The notes under the pieces were generated by a model that ran no database searches, had not been told where the DNA came from, and worked only from the letters and a program-made list of their open reading frames with translations. The translations under genes were made by a program, and so were the position numbers. Below are positions 1-9,335 of a stretch of DNA of 64,000 nt, in pieces. This stretch comes from Roseiconus lacunae (GTDB lineage: Bacteria; Planctomycetota; Planctomycetia; Pirellulales; Pirellulaceae): the NCBI RefSeq assembly GCF_008312935.1, contig NZ_VSZO01000010.1, forward strand, positions 495,879 through 559,878, given 5' to 3'. Each line of letters starts with the position of its first letter. The stretch's first letter is position 1.

Positions 1-2123
1 AGTCGCCGAAGGTCGTCGATTCCGTTGAATGCTGTGCCGTCTGGGAAGACGCCCGACGCGTTGATCTCGTCGACCCCATCGGTGCTTCGCCAGCGTCCGA
101 CGGCGTCGAAGTTTTCCAATGCAAACCCGAGCGGATCCATCATGTTGTGACAAGTCGCACAGGCGGGGTTCGCGCGATGCTGCTCCAATCGTTCACGCAA
201 TGTTCCGGCCAGTTTGCCACGGGGCAATTCGGGGACGTCGGCCGGTGCCGGGGGTGGCGGCGTGTTCAGCAGATTCTCCAGCACCCATTTGCCTCGCTTG
301 ACCGGGCTGGTCCGTGTCGGGTTGCTGGTCACGGTCAAGACGCTTCCGTGGGTCAGTAAACCACCGCGGGGTGTCCCGGCGAGAGAGACCTTGCGGAAGT
401 CCTGGCCTTCGACCCCGGGAATGCCGTAGAACTTGGCCAAGGGTTCGTTCAAATAGGTGAAGTCGGCATCGAGCAAAGTCGTCACCGGCATATTTTCACG
501 CATCACTCCGGCAAAGAAGGTCAACGTTTCTCGCCACAGAAGCGTGCGAATTTCGTTATCGAATCCACGATACAGCCGAGTGTCCGGATCGACGGTTTCG
601 AGGTTTCGCAGCTGAAGCCACTGCGACGCAAAATTGTCGACGAACTGGTTTGAGCGGCGGTCGCGGATCATCGAAGCGATCTTTTGTAGCAACCGCGATC
701 GGTCGCGGATCGTGCCTTGGTGTGCCATCGACAACAGCTCATCATCCGGCATGCTACTCCACAGAAAGTACGAAATCCGCGTAGCCAGTTCATAGTTGTT
801 GATCGATGGCATCTCGCCGTCGTCATTCGGCGTGCGTGGTCGCTCGATCTTGAATAGAAAGTGTGGCGAGACAAGGACGCTAGCGATCGCAACTTGCATC
901 GCGTCTTCGTAGAGACCACCGGCCTGGCGGACGTCGCTCACCAACCGGACCAATCGTTCGACTTCACTTTTGCTTACCGGCCGACGAAAGGCACGGCTGG
1001 CGAAACGGGCCAGCACCGCGCGAGCTGCTTGCAACTCACTCACGTCGCGTGACGGTGAGACGTACAAGATCCTTCGATGACTCGCGGGGAGCTTTTCCGG
1101 ATCGACGTACGTCTTTCGTCGCTGGGCCCCAGAGAGTTTGACGTGGTAAAGATGGAAGTTTCGATCGACAACCCCCTCCTGGTAAAAGTCGTTGATGAAA
1201 CTGAGTTCAATCTTACGCTGGCCACGCCCTAAACGAAGCGGAATCGTGATGTCTTCGGCGTCTTCACTGGTGACATCAATGACCTTAGGTTTTCCTCCCC
1301 AATTGACTTCGATCTTGACCGGTTCGTCGCCGCCTTGATCGCCGCCGGCAGTGAGAGTCAGTTCGAACTCGCCGCCAAAAGGAAGGTCGACTTGCAGGGC
1401 AACGGTACCGGCCGAAGCCATCACCAGTGGCGCGGTGCCTCGGTATTTTTCCGCGCCGATCAACGCGGACGCCGTCCGTTGGATGTCAAAGATTTCCGGC
1501 GGCGGTGGTGCATAGATCGCTTCGCCGGAAATCTCCATCGCGGCATCGACATATTTTTCCATCAAGATCGGGGGCAACGAAAGCACATCACCGATGTTGT
1601 CGAAACCATAGCCGACATCGTCGCCGGAAAAGTCGTCGGCGGGCTTGTAATCCACGCCGGTCAGGTCACGAATCGTATTGCGATACTCGGTGCGGTTTAA
1701 TCGACGAAGTGCGACACGACCTGCGTTTGGGTTTTGCACGCAGTTCACGGCGTTGGCCAACGAGTCAATCGTTTGGACCATCCGCGCCCGCGTCTCGGCA
1801 TCCATCTCGGGGCCGTCTTCGGGCGGCATTGAGCCCAGTCGCAGGTGCGCGATCGCTTGGTTCCAGCGCGAACGGTTGGCACTTAAACTGGCCGCAGTAG
1901 AATCGACCGCGAGATCGATTTCACTGCCATGATCATGACAATCCAAACAATACGTACGGACCAGCGGCAGCAGCGTATTACGGAAGACGGTTTCGTTATC
2001 CGGATCTTCGCCCCAGACACTTGGTACGCCAATGATCGCGAAAGCCAGTGCGACCAACACACAGGTCATCAAGCGACCGCCGTTTGGGTTCGTCGAGGAT
2101 GCAGCGAAATCGTTCTGGTGCAT
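1..2123 (-). CDS. DUF1592-type planctomycete cytochrome c protein (3' part missing)
   Basis: An open frame runs on the minus strand from an ATG at 2123 off the left edge, giving about 707 visible codons without a stop. The N-terminus has a hydrophobic signal-like stretch ending near VPSVWG, followed by a CLDCH c-type heme motif (around 1937-1949), as in planctomycete PSCyt domains. The middle contains the DUF1587/DUF1595/DUF1592 pattern (LNRTEYRNTIRDL; the FASRAFRRPV region; YELATRISYFLWSSMPDDEL). Near the edge comes the DUF1588 motif with a second CxxCH (CATCHNMMDPLGFALE, about 115-160). Such proteins are exported, probably heme-binding, and of unproven function; they usually pair with a DUF1552 gene, which would lie outside the window. 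A second ATG at 2069 sits closer to the signal sequence and is an alternative start. Confidence 0.9.
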   Translation of the reverse strand, partial: MHQNDFAASSTNPNGGRLMTCVLVALAFAIIGVPSVWGEDPDNETVFRNTLLPLVRTYCLDCHDHGSEIDLAVDSTAASLSANRSRWNQAIAHLRLGSMPPEDGPEMDAETRARMVQTIDSLANAVNCVQNPNAGRVALRRLNRTEYRNTIRDLTGVDYKPADDFSGDDVGYGFDNIGDVLSLPPILMEKYVDAAMEISGEAIYAPPPPEIFDIQRTASALIGAEKYRGTAPLVMASAGTVALQVDLPFGGEFELTLTAGGDQGGDEPVKIEVNWGGKPKVIDVTSEDAEDITIPLRLGRGQRKIELSFINDFYQEGVVDRNFHLYHVKLSGAQRRKTYVDPEKLPASHRRILYVSPSRDVSELQAARAVLARFASRAFRRPVSKSEVERLVRLVSDVRQAGGLYEDAMQVAIASVLVSPHFLFKIERPRTPNDDGEMPSINNYELATRISYFLWSSMPDDELLSMAHQGTIRDRSRLLQKIASMIRDRRSNQFVDNFASQWLQLRNLETVDPDTRLYRGFDNEIRTLLWRETLTFFAGVMRENMPVTTLLDADFTYLNEPLAKFYGIPGVEGQDFRKVSLAGTPRGGLLTHGSVLTVTSNPTRTSPVKRGKWVLENLLNTPPPPAPADVPELPRGKLAGTLRERLEQHRANPACATCHNMMDPLGFALENFDAVGRWRSTDGVDEINASGVFPDGTAFNGIDDLRR

Positions 2124-2211
2124 TCGATTCGATTGCCGGAGTCGGATCAGAGAAAAGACAAAGCAGACGAGCAGACAGCAGCGACCTTGGCAAATCTGCT
2201 CGTGCCATGTT

Positions 2212-2294
2212 CCAGTTTAATTTTAGAATCAGCCCAATGGCGTTTGCCAGCTTTGTGCCGCAATAACCGGGGCGAACACTTGTCGGCCGATCGG
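2212..2294 (+). repeat. Dispersed degenerate intergenic repeat, copy A
   Basis: The spacer between the cytochrome gene and the homocysteine methyltransferase gene holds a sequence clearly related to copies at 11203, 13921, 19985 and 38281. Shared blocks are a CAGTTTAATTTTAGA-like lead, then AGCC-AATGGCGTTTGCCA, then a TGC(C)GCAATAACC block and a trailing GGGGCGAAC. It is non-coding and imperfectly palindromic. Confidence 0.6.
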
Positions 2295-2380
2295 TCACAA
2301 CCGAGTTTTTAGTTGTAAGGGTGACGCTCGCCTAATCTTAGAACGCCACCGAACGCCGGTTGAGCTCAAGAATGTCGCGT

Positions 2381-3292
2381 TCAAGGTCCGGAGCCGTACT
2401 CCCCGGAGTCATCCGAATCACCTTCGAGCATTCGCGAGACCCCTCGGATGTGGGCCGGTCCGGTGCCGCAACATCCGCCGAGAATGGTTGCCCCGGCATC
2501 GCACCATTGCTGAGCTAGCTGAACGTATTGCTTGACGCTTTCGGAATCTTCCTGATTTGCGTTGTCGCTCTCTTCCCAGCCGATTCCTTCGTCGCGATTT
2601 CCCGCATTGGCGTAGGCGCCGATCGGGACCGAAAGGTTTGCGTTTGCGAGGGCGGCGACAAACCGAAGTGTTTGCGTTGCCGGTGTGCAATTGACGAGGA
2701 TCGCGTCAACGCCGAATTGCTCGACGCGTTTGGCGATCTCGGACATTTCGCCAGGCGTCATCAAGCTTCCGTCGTATCCGGCGGTCAATGCCAACCAGGT
2801 TGGGACACTGGTCCCGACCGCAGCCTTGACTGCAATGATCGCTTCGCCACCATGAGAAAAGGTTTCACAGAGAATTAGATCGCAGCCGAATTCCGCCAGG
2901 CAGTCGGCCATGGCTCGATGCTCGCTCAGGCAAGAAGAACGGGAGTGAGACACGTTCGCCGGTGAAAGATCCGGACGGTAGCAGTCTTCCAAGGGTGCCA
3001 AGCTCCCTGCGACGCGATGGTGCGACGGAACGGACCGCCGTGTGATTGCGATGGCTTGCCGGGTGAGTCGCTGCCAATCTGCGCCGCTCGATCGGGACTG
3101 CGTCCGAAAAGTCGCAGCGGTGTGAACGCTCGCGCCGGCGCTTGCGTAATCGCGGTGGATCGACTCGATCGCTTGCGGCGCCGATGCGATGGCCGACGCA
3201 CTCCAAAGCGGCGGAGGCAGGTCGATCCCGCGGCGATCGAGTTCCGTTCCCATTGGCCCGTCTAAAATCGTGATCGAAGGCTGCTCAATCAT
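2381..3292 (-). CDS. Homocysteine S-methyltransferase family protein
   Basis: This 303-residue protein begins ITILDGPMGTELDRRG, the classic start of the Pfam S-methyl_trans barrel. The zinc-ligand cysteines expected for the family are visible: one in the ILVNC strand near residue 202 and the pair in the ILGGCCGTGP motif near the C-terminus. Family members (MmuM/BHMT-like, or the N-terminal module of MetH) transfer a methyl group from S-methylmethionine, betaine or methylcobalamin-type donors to homocysteine in the cytoplasm. The donor cannot be told from sequence alone. Its start overlaps the stop of the upstream methyltransferase gene by 4 nt (3289-3292), so the two are probably translationally coupled. 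Confidence 0.88.
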   Translation of the reverse strand: MIEQPSITILDGPMGTELDRRGIDLPPPLWSASAIASAPQAIESIHRDYASAGASVHTAATFRTQSRSSGADWQRLTRQAIAITRRSVPSHHRVAGSLAPLEDCYRPDLSPANVSHSRSSCLSEHRAMADCLAEFGCDLILCETFSHGGEAIIAVKAAVGTSVPTWLALTAGYDGSLMTPGEMSEIAKRVEQFGVDAILVNCTPATQTLRFVAALANANLSVPIGAYANAGNRDEGIGWEESDNANQEDSESVKQYVQLAQQWCDAGATILGGCCGTGPAHIRGVSRMLEGDSDDSGEYGSGP

Positions 3293-4176
3293 TTACTTGC
3301 CGAGGCCTTTGCGGACAACGAATCCTTAGTGTCCGGTTTTGAACAAACAACGAAGTAGCCGCCGCTGTTCCAACGCGATTGTGTCAAACCGCTTCCGTCA
3401 AGCTTAATGCGATCTAAACGATCAATCCGAAAGCCGCTGGCTCGGACAAGGTAGCGAAGTTCATGTTGATCAAAGCGGTGCATGAACATGTTTGGCAGTC
3501 CCCGGTAGGCGTACGTCCAATCACCAAAGTCGGCATCGCGTTGACGGTGGCTTCGAAGCCAGCTTTGCGTCAGCTGTTTAAAGCCACCGGGTTCTCGCAA
3601 GGCGGCCCAGCGGCGATGGACATGAAACAGGAACTTACCGCCAGGACGGAGAATTCGATGAATGTGTCGCAGGCAATCGACACGGTTTTGCCTTCCGGCG
3701 ATCATCCCGAGCGTGCTGAACATACAAACGGCGTGATCGGCGATCTCGTCTCGGATCCCGCCGAGTTCAACAAGGCTGGCGCGTAGGGGATAAACCGAAC
3801 TGTCCGTCGCAGTCGATGCAATCGTGCCTTGTACAGTTGCGGTTCGCTCGGCGAGCTGCATCAGCATGTGCTGACTGAGGTCGATCGCGAGCACATCGAA
3901 CCCTAGTCCGCATGCGGGAAAGGCAAGCCGACCGGTCCCGCACCCCAGGTCGAGCAGCAGGGGCGAGTTTGTTTCACATTTCTTTTCTGATCCGGGGGCC
4001 GCCGCCGCTTTGCCAAGGTGGGTGATCACGTAGTCATGGTCAAGCTTGCAGAGCGGTGTATCTTCCACAAAGTCGTCGTAGTGGCGGGCGATCGTCCGCT
4101 GATGAATATATCGCCAAGTTCCCGGGGCGACGCCGTTGGGCCGCAACCGATCCGGCGGCATCGAATCTTGGGTCAT
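3289..4176 (-). CDS. Class I SAM-dependent methyltransferase
   Basis: The 295-residue protein has a Rossmann methyltransferase motif I (LLLDLGCGTGRLAF, about residues 71-84), an acidic motif II (VLAIDLSQHML) and the post-motif RILRPGGKFLFHVHR typical of Methyltransf_11/25 proteins. The substrate is unknown. It is the first gene of a two-gene minus-strand unit with the homocysteine methyltransferase family gene. Coupling of a SAM-using enzyme with a homocysteine-using one is suggestive of methyl-cycle linkage, but that is inference. It diverges from gap across about 280 bp. Confidence 0.85.
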   Translation of the reverse strand: MTQDSMPPDRLRPNGVAPGTWRYIHQRTIARHYDDFVEDTPLCKLDHDYVITHLGKAAAAPGSEKKCETNSPLLLDLGCGTGRLAFPACGLGFDVLAIDLSQHMLMQLAERTATVQGTIASTATDSSVYPLRASLVELGGIRDEIADHAVCMFSTLGMIAGRQNRVDCLRHIHRILRPGGKFLFHVHRRWAALREPGGFKQLTQSWLRSHRQRDADFGDWTYAYRGLPNMFMHRFDQHELRYLVRASGFRIDRLDRIKLDGSGLTQSRWNSGGYFVVCSKPDTKDSLSAKASASK

Positions 4177-4411
4177 GGTGCAAATGGGGGTGTGTTTCTA
4201 TAATCGCGGCGTCTGAAGCAGACCCGAGGACGATCGATAACAAGCTGAGTGTCGGAGACATCGGGACAAATGTGATGAGAGCTATCGCATGACGTCCCAT
4301 CACCGTTGTCATCGTGGTCGGGAATCATATCAACCATTGCTTAACAACAAAAAATTTCCCGTCCCCTCCAACGGGCATCGGTCATTTCGCTTGAACTGGT
4401 CACTCGGCTAG

Positions 4412-5479
<1,068 letters not shown>

Positions 5480-5544
5480 GCCACCGAGAACCAACGGGTC
5501 GGGTCGCCCGCGACGCGGCCTCCCCTGCAAGCAAAAGCATCAAG

Positions 5545-5578
5545 CCGAACTCGCCAGCGATGGCGGGTTCGGTTTTTT
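5545..5578 (+). terminator. Rho-independent terminator of gap
   Basis: An 11-bp stem (5545-5555 with 5562-5572; one G:U pair) closes a 6-nt loop and is followed directly by six T residues. It lies 66 nt after the gap stop codon. Confidence 0.9.
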
Positions 5579-5741
5579 GTTGCGCTGCGAGTGATCGTGC
5601 GTTGCAAGAACGATTCGCCAGACAAAACGCGATCGTCGCCTTTCACGCCGTGATCGCTGCATGAATGGAACCAAAGCGTCCCCCGGGAGCCGACGGCGCC
5701 AGCCGCGGGCCTGCGCCCCAATAGCGGCTTGGGAACCGACA

Positions 5742-6521
5742 CTAGCGGCCTTCGCGGAGGCGGTAACCCAGGAAGTTATCGAGCTCTGCCTCAGATTCGA
5801 TTTGCGACACCGTCTTTTCGATATCGTACTCGATGCGATGGTACGTGATCGACTCTTCGTCCATAACGACGTAACAACTGCGAGGGTCAAGGTCACGGGG
5901 CTGGCCAACACTGCCAACGTTGATCATCAAACGTTGTGCCGGATCGCTGATGTCATACGATCCGTCAATTTCATCGGGCCGCACGAATCTTGAGTCGGTG
6001 GTAAAGACACCGGGGACGTGCGTGTGGCCCTGGAAGCAGATTCCGGGGACGAGCGAAAACAGCTTTTCCATTTTCTTGCTGTTCTGAATATCCTCGGGCA
6101 TCACGTATTCGTTGGTTGGTCCGCGCGGCGAACCGTGAACAAACAAGGTGTTGCTTTCGCGGACCGTACGTGGCAGACCGCAGAGAAAATTCATTCTGCG
6201 TCGCGACGGGGTAATGCCGTCCTCATCCGCCAGTTCGTCACCGCCGGCGTTTTCAAGCTGGGTTCGCGTCCAAAAGATCGCTTGCTCGGCGGCAGCATTA
6301 AAGCCCTCGGGGTCAAACATCGCGCTGCTGTCGTGGTTACCGAGAACACAAAAGTCGAACTTCATGACTCGGTCAAGGCATTCGCATGGCTTGGGGCCAT
6401 AGCCGACGACGTCTCCCAGACAGACGATGCGGTCCACATTTTGGGTCTCAATGTGTTCCATCACTGCCAAAAGCGCGGTCAGGTTGCCGTGAATGTCACT
6501 GAGGATTGCGGTGCGTGTCAC
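5742..6521 (-). CDS. Metallophosphoesterase family protein (paralog 1)
   Basis: A 259-residue calcineurin-like phosphoesterase. Metal-site motifs are in canonical order: D-x-H in ILSDIHGN (Asp9, His11), GD in CLGDVVGYGP (Asp37), GNHD (residues 61-64), then the HGSPR and GHTH motifs. It most resembles the short bacterial phosphoesterases of the YfcE/MJ0936 type; the substrate is unknown. It lies 6 nt downstream of a clear paralog (6528-7295) in the same direction, so the two are probably cotranscribed and arose by tandem duplication. It has an acidic insertion (DELADEDG) that the paralog lacks. Confidence 0.9.
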   Translation of the reverse strand: MTRTAILSDIHGNLTALLAVMEHIETQNVDRIVCLGDVVGYGPKPCECLDRVMKFDFCVLGNHDSSAMFDPEGFNAAAEQAIFWTRTQLENAGGDELADEDGITPSRRRMNFLCGLPRTVRESNTLFVHGSPRGPTNEYVMPEDIQNSKKMEKLFSLVPGICFQGHTHVPGVFTTDSRFVRPDEIDGSYDISDPAQRLMINVGSVGQPRDLDPRSCYVVMDEESITYHRIEYDIEKTVSQIESEAELDNFLGYRLREGR

Positions 6522-6527
6522 TGAGTC

Positions 6528-7295
6528 TTAACGGCCGTATTTGATTCGGTCACCGAGTTGGTTGGACAAGTCCGGCTCGGCATAGATCTTGTTCGCTGTG
6601 GTGTCGATGTCGTACTCGACCCGGCGGAAGGTGACCAGGGGCCCACCGGCGGCGTCCTTGTCAAGGATCACATAGCAGGCACGCGGGTCTTCGTCGCGTG
6701 GTTGGCCGACGCTACCAACGTTGATCATCGCTTTTTCACCGCCGAGCTGGTACTCATAGTCACACTCGTCGGGCTGGATGAACTCGCAGTCCGTCGTAAA
6801 GACGCCAGGCAAGTGCGTGTGCCCCATGAAGCAATACTGACCAACCTTGCCGAACAAGATTTCCATCTTCCGTTGATCGTAAATGTATTCCGGGAAGACG
6901 TATTCGTTGGTCGGATCCCGGGGCGAACCGTGGACGAACTTAAATTGATCGTCATCGTGATAACGCGGCAGTTCCCCCAGAAAGTCCCATCGACCATTGA
7001 TTTGGGCGGCGGAGCCTGGGCCGTTGTCCAGTTGATCGCGGGTCCAATAAATCGCTTGCAACGCCATCGGGTTGAACCCGTCGGGATCGAACAAGGCCGC
7101 CTGGTCGTGATTACCCAAGATCGTGACGCGGGCGCGTCGCATCACCTGATCGAGGCACTCGCAAGGATTGGGGCCATAGCCGATGATGTCGCCAAGGCAA
7201 AAGATTTCGTCAACGGAATTGTTGCCAATGTCCTCAAGAACCGCGAGCAGCGCTTCAAGATTTCCGTGAATATCGCTGATCAGAGCTCGCTTCAC
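6528..7295 (-). CDS. Metallophosphoesterase family protein (paralog 2)
   Basis: A 255-residue calcineurin-like phosphoesterase that aligns almost end to end with the downstream gene at 5742-6521. It has the same metal motifs (SDIHGN, CLGDIIGYGPNPCECLD, LGNHD, HGSPR, GHTHLPGVFTT) and the same INVGSVGQPRD motif. It is the promoter-proximal gene of the pair. Conserved metal ligands in both copies argue that both are active. The substrate is not predictable; duplication followed by specialisation is inference. Confidence 0.9.
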   Translation of the reverse strand: MKRALISDIHGNLEALLAVLEDIGNNSVDEIFCLGDIIGYGPNPCECLDQVMRRARVTILGNHDQAALFDPDGFNPMALQAIYWTRDQLDNGPGSAAQINGRWDFLGELPRYHDDDQFKFVHGSPRDPTNEYVFPEYIYDQRKMEILFGKVGQYCFMGHTHLPGVFTTDCEFIQPDECDYEYQLGGEKAMINVGSVGQPRDEDPRACYVILDKDAAGGPLVTFRRVEYDIDTTANKIYAEPDLSNQLGDRIKYGR

Positions 7296-7432
7296 TGTGT
7301 TTACTATCCGAACGAGGTGGAGTTACCGAACGAGAACGGGCAAATTTTCGGGGACTGTGAAAATGTATCGGGATCGAAGATTGTAAAGGTAATCAAAAAT
7401 TCACGGCAATCCCACGCCGGTCGCACTTCAGC

Positions 7433-8248
7433 ATGACGAATCCTTCAAACTTTCAGAATTCCACCGTGTCTTCGACCTGCCATCTCGCCCTCGAAACGAT
7501 CGGCAAGGGCGGTTCGATCGCCGTGCTGTGCGGTGAACAGTCGCTTTGGGAACGCCCCGTCGGCGGTGATCGCCGGGCCGCGGCTGATTTGGCGGTCCAG
7601 CTCGAAGATGCGTTGAAGTTTACCCGCCAGAAGATGATTCGTCTGGAAATGATTTCGGTCGCCATCGGCCCGGGCTCTTTTACCGGATTACGGATCGCGG
7701 TGACGACCGTCAAAACGCTGGCCTATGCCCTGGACCTGCCCATCATCCCGGTCGGATCCTTATCCGCCATCGCAATCACCGGCCTGTTGAGCCAGGACGC
7801 CTCGCGTGCACTAGTCGGTTTGAATGCTTATCGCGGCCAGGTCTTCGCGGCGGAATTTGATCGCGACGAGCTCGGGTTCGCCGAACCAGCGTCTTCCCCA
7901 ACGACCGTCCCGGCCCCGGAAAACGTCGGCATCGCGGCCCACGGTTCCGGCAACGTAGACTTTGACGGACAGGCTGAACTGATCGATCGAACGGATTGGT
8001 CGGCGAAGGTCAACCAGGCGGCCGATCGTGGGGCACTCGTGATCGCCGAGCCATCGATTTCCTGTGATCGCGTGAGCCTGACTCTTGACAAAAATTTTCT
8101 TGTCGCGAGGGGCGTTGGCATCGCCGCTTGGAGACGCCGCATTGCGGAAGGTCATCGCACGGACAAACCACCGTTCGTTTCCGCGTTCGAATTAACGCCG
8201 CGTTATTTGAAGCTTAGTGCTGCCGAAGAGAAGGCAGCCGAACGTTGA
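7433..8248 (+). CDS. tsaB: tRNA N6-threonylcarbamoyladenosine complex subunit TsaB
   Basis: The 271-residue protein shows the TsaB actin-like fold signature: an N-terminal LALET strand, then GPGSFTGLRIAVTTVKTLAYALDLPIIPVGSL, which is nearly diagnostic. TsaB is the dimerisation partner of TsaD in the cytoplasmic complex that makes t6A37 in ANN-decoding tRNAs. The gene is isolated from other tsa genes here. It overlaps the 3' end of the convergent small gene at 8214-8507 by 35 nt. Confidence 0.9.
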   Translation: MTNPSNFQNSTVSSTCHLALETIGKGGSIAVLCGEQSLWERPVGGDRRAAADLAVQLEDALKFTRQKMIRLEMISVAIGPGSFTGLRIAVTTVKTLAYALDLPIIPVGSLSAIAITGLLSQDASRALVGLNAYRGQVFAAEFDRDELGFAEPASSPTTVPAPENVGIAAHGSGNVDFDGQAELIDRTDWSAKVNQAADRGALVIAEPSISCDRVSLTLDKNFLVARGVGIAAWRRRIAEGHRTDKPPFVSAFELTPRYLKLSAAEEKAAER

Positions 8249-8507
8249 TCGGCTCGTTGGTGTGACGAACGCCGTCGGTGCCGTAATAGATGGTGATTTT
8301 CTTTTGATGATCGTAGACGGCGGTTAATTTCACACTCCGCGGCCCATGAACACAAAAGTACATTCCGCAGGATTGACCACCGCGAGAGACGTTGCGGCGC
8401 GTCATCGGAAACTGCCCTGGCTCCAAGCCACCGATGTGACAGAGGGTCTTTTCGACGTGACAACAAAATTGGTCGAACGGAACGGCTTGTGTGGAAAACC
8501 CAATCAT
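8214..8507 (-). CDS. Small conserved protein of unknown function
   Basis: A 97-residue minus-strand protein starting MIGFSTQAVPFDQFCCHVE. The core block CGMYFCVHGPRSVKLTAVYD looks like a real folded domain, and I recall similar small proteins in planctomycete genomes, though this was not checked. It has several cysteines (two in the FCCHVE block) that could bind metal. There is no signal peptide and no membrane segment. Its end overlaps tsaB by 35 nt in convergent orientation. A longer competing frame (8203-8637) has a low-complexity Arg/Ser/His-rich translation and was not chosen. Confidence 0.65.
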   Translation of the reverse strand: MIGFSTQAVPFDQFCCHVEKTLCHIGGLEPGQFPMTRRNVSRGGQSCGMYFCVHGPRSVKLTAVYDHQKKITIYYGTDGVRHTNEPINVRLPSLRQH

Positions 8508-8643
8508 GCGGTTGTTGAAAAGAGGGAGCGATCCTTCGCTGCGATTCGGCCGTTGCGCGGTGCGTTGACGGCGATGCAGTTGCCTCCTGCGGGCAGCGTA
8601 GGTATCGGCGCGAGGGAGGCCGAAGATTAGTTTCCAAGAAAAG

Positions 8644-9321
8644 CTATAGGTGTGAACGTCGACCGTCTTTTTCCGTCACCCTTTGGAAAATATCCCTCAA
8701 AATCCTCTGTTCCAATGAAGTGTCGCGACCGAGGGAAATCCACCCGAGGGTCTGGGGGACATTGCCCGCCCCGCCAACGACTGTCTCGGGTTGTCGAACA
8801 ATCGTCCCGTCGTGACGTCTTGATGCCGTAGTCTCGGTCGCAAACTGAGTCGCGTTGGTGTCCTCAAGATCCTTGAGCACAATGACTTCGACGGTGTAGC
8901 CGGCGCCGCGCGGACGTACGGTGATGGTGGCTTGGCGGCGAATCGATTGAAGCGAACTGTGCAGTGCTTCAAAGCCCGCGGTGCTGTCTTTGCGCCAAAA
9001 TTCGCCCATTGAGGCCCCGACCTGGTAGGACGTTTCGACTCGTCCATCGAGTACCATCGCGGGCGAGTTCTGCACCGGTTGCTCACTCTTGATACGGAAA
9101 TAGTCGTCGACCGTATCGATCACTTGCGACCAAACAAACGCGTCGCTTGCCGGCGGCAATTCCAGCGGGTTGGGAATGTACTGCGTTGGAGCTCGCCGAT
9201 CCAAACGGTACGCCAACTGACCACACCCGCCGATCAATAACATGACGAACAGCGCAGCTAGACCGACAACCCAAAACGGTCGCGGGACGAAAGTGCCGGT
9301 GAGACGATTGGCGAGACGCAT
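8644..9321 (-). CDS. Putative lipoprotein of unknown function
   Basis: A 225-residue protein with a basic N-terminus, one hydrophobic segment (about residues 17-32) and a lipobox-like LLIGGC, suggesting lipidation on the Cys and anchoring in the envelope. The rest is soluble, with no recognised domain. It lies 14 nt downstream of the parvulin foldase gene on the same strand, so cotranscription and a role in envelope biogenesis are plausible but not shown. Confidence 0.78.
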   Translation of the reverse strand: MRLANRLTGTFVPRPFWVVGLAALFVMLLIGGCGQLAYRLDRRAPTQYIPNPLELPPASDAFVWSQVIDTVDDYFRIKSEQPVQNSPAMVLDGRVETSYQVGASMGEFWRKDSTAGFEALHSSLQSIRRQATITVRPRGAGYTVEVIVLKDLEDTNATQFATETTASRRHDGTIVRQPETVVGGAGNVPQTLGWISLGRDTSLEQRILRDIFQRVTEKDGRRSHL

Positions 9322-9335
9322 CGAAGCCTGCGGTG

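Noticed and set aside
6558..7436. 292-residue plus-strand open frame antisense to the second metallophosphoesterase
   Set aside because: Shadow frame; all conserved motifs are on the minus strand.
8203..8637. 144-residue minus-strand open frame overlapping the small gene at 8214-8507
   Set aside because: Arg/Ser/His-rich low-information translation; the other frame has a protein-like conserved core.
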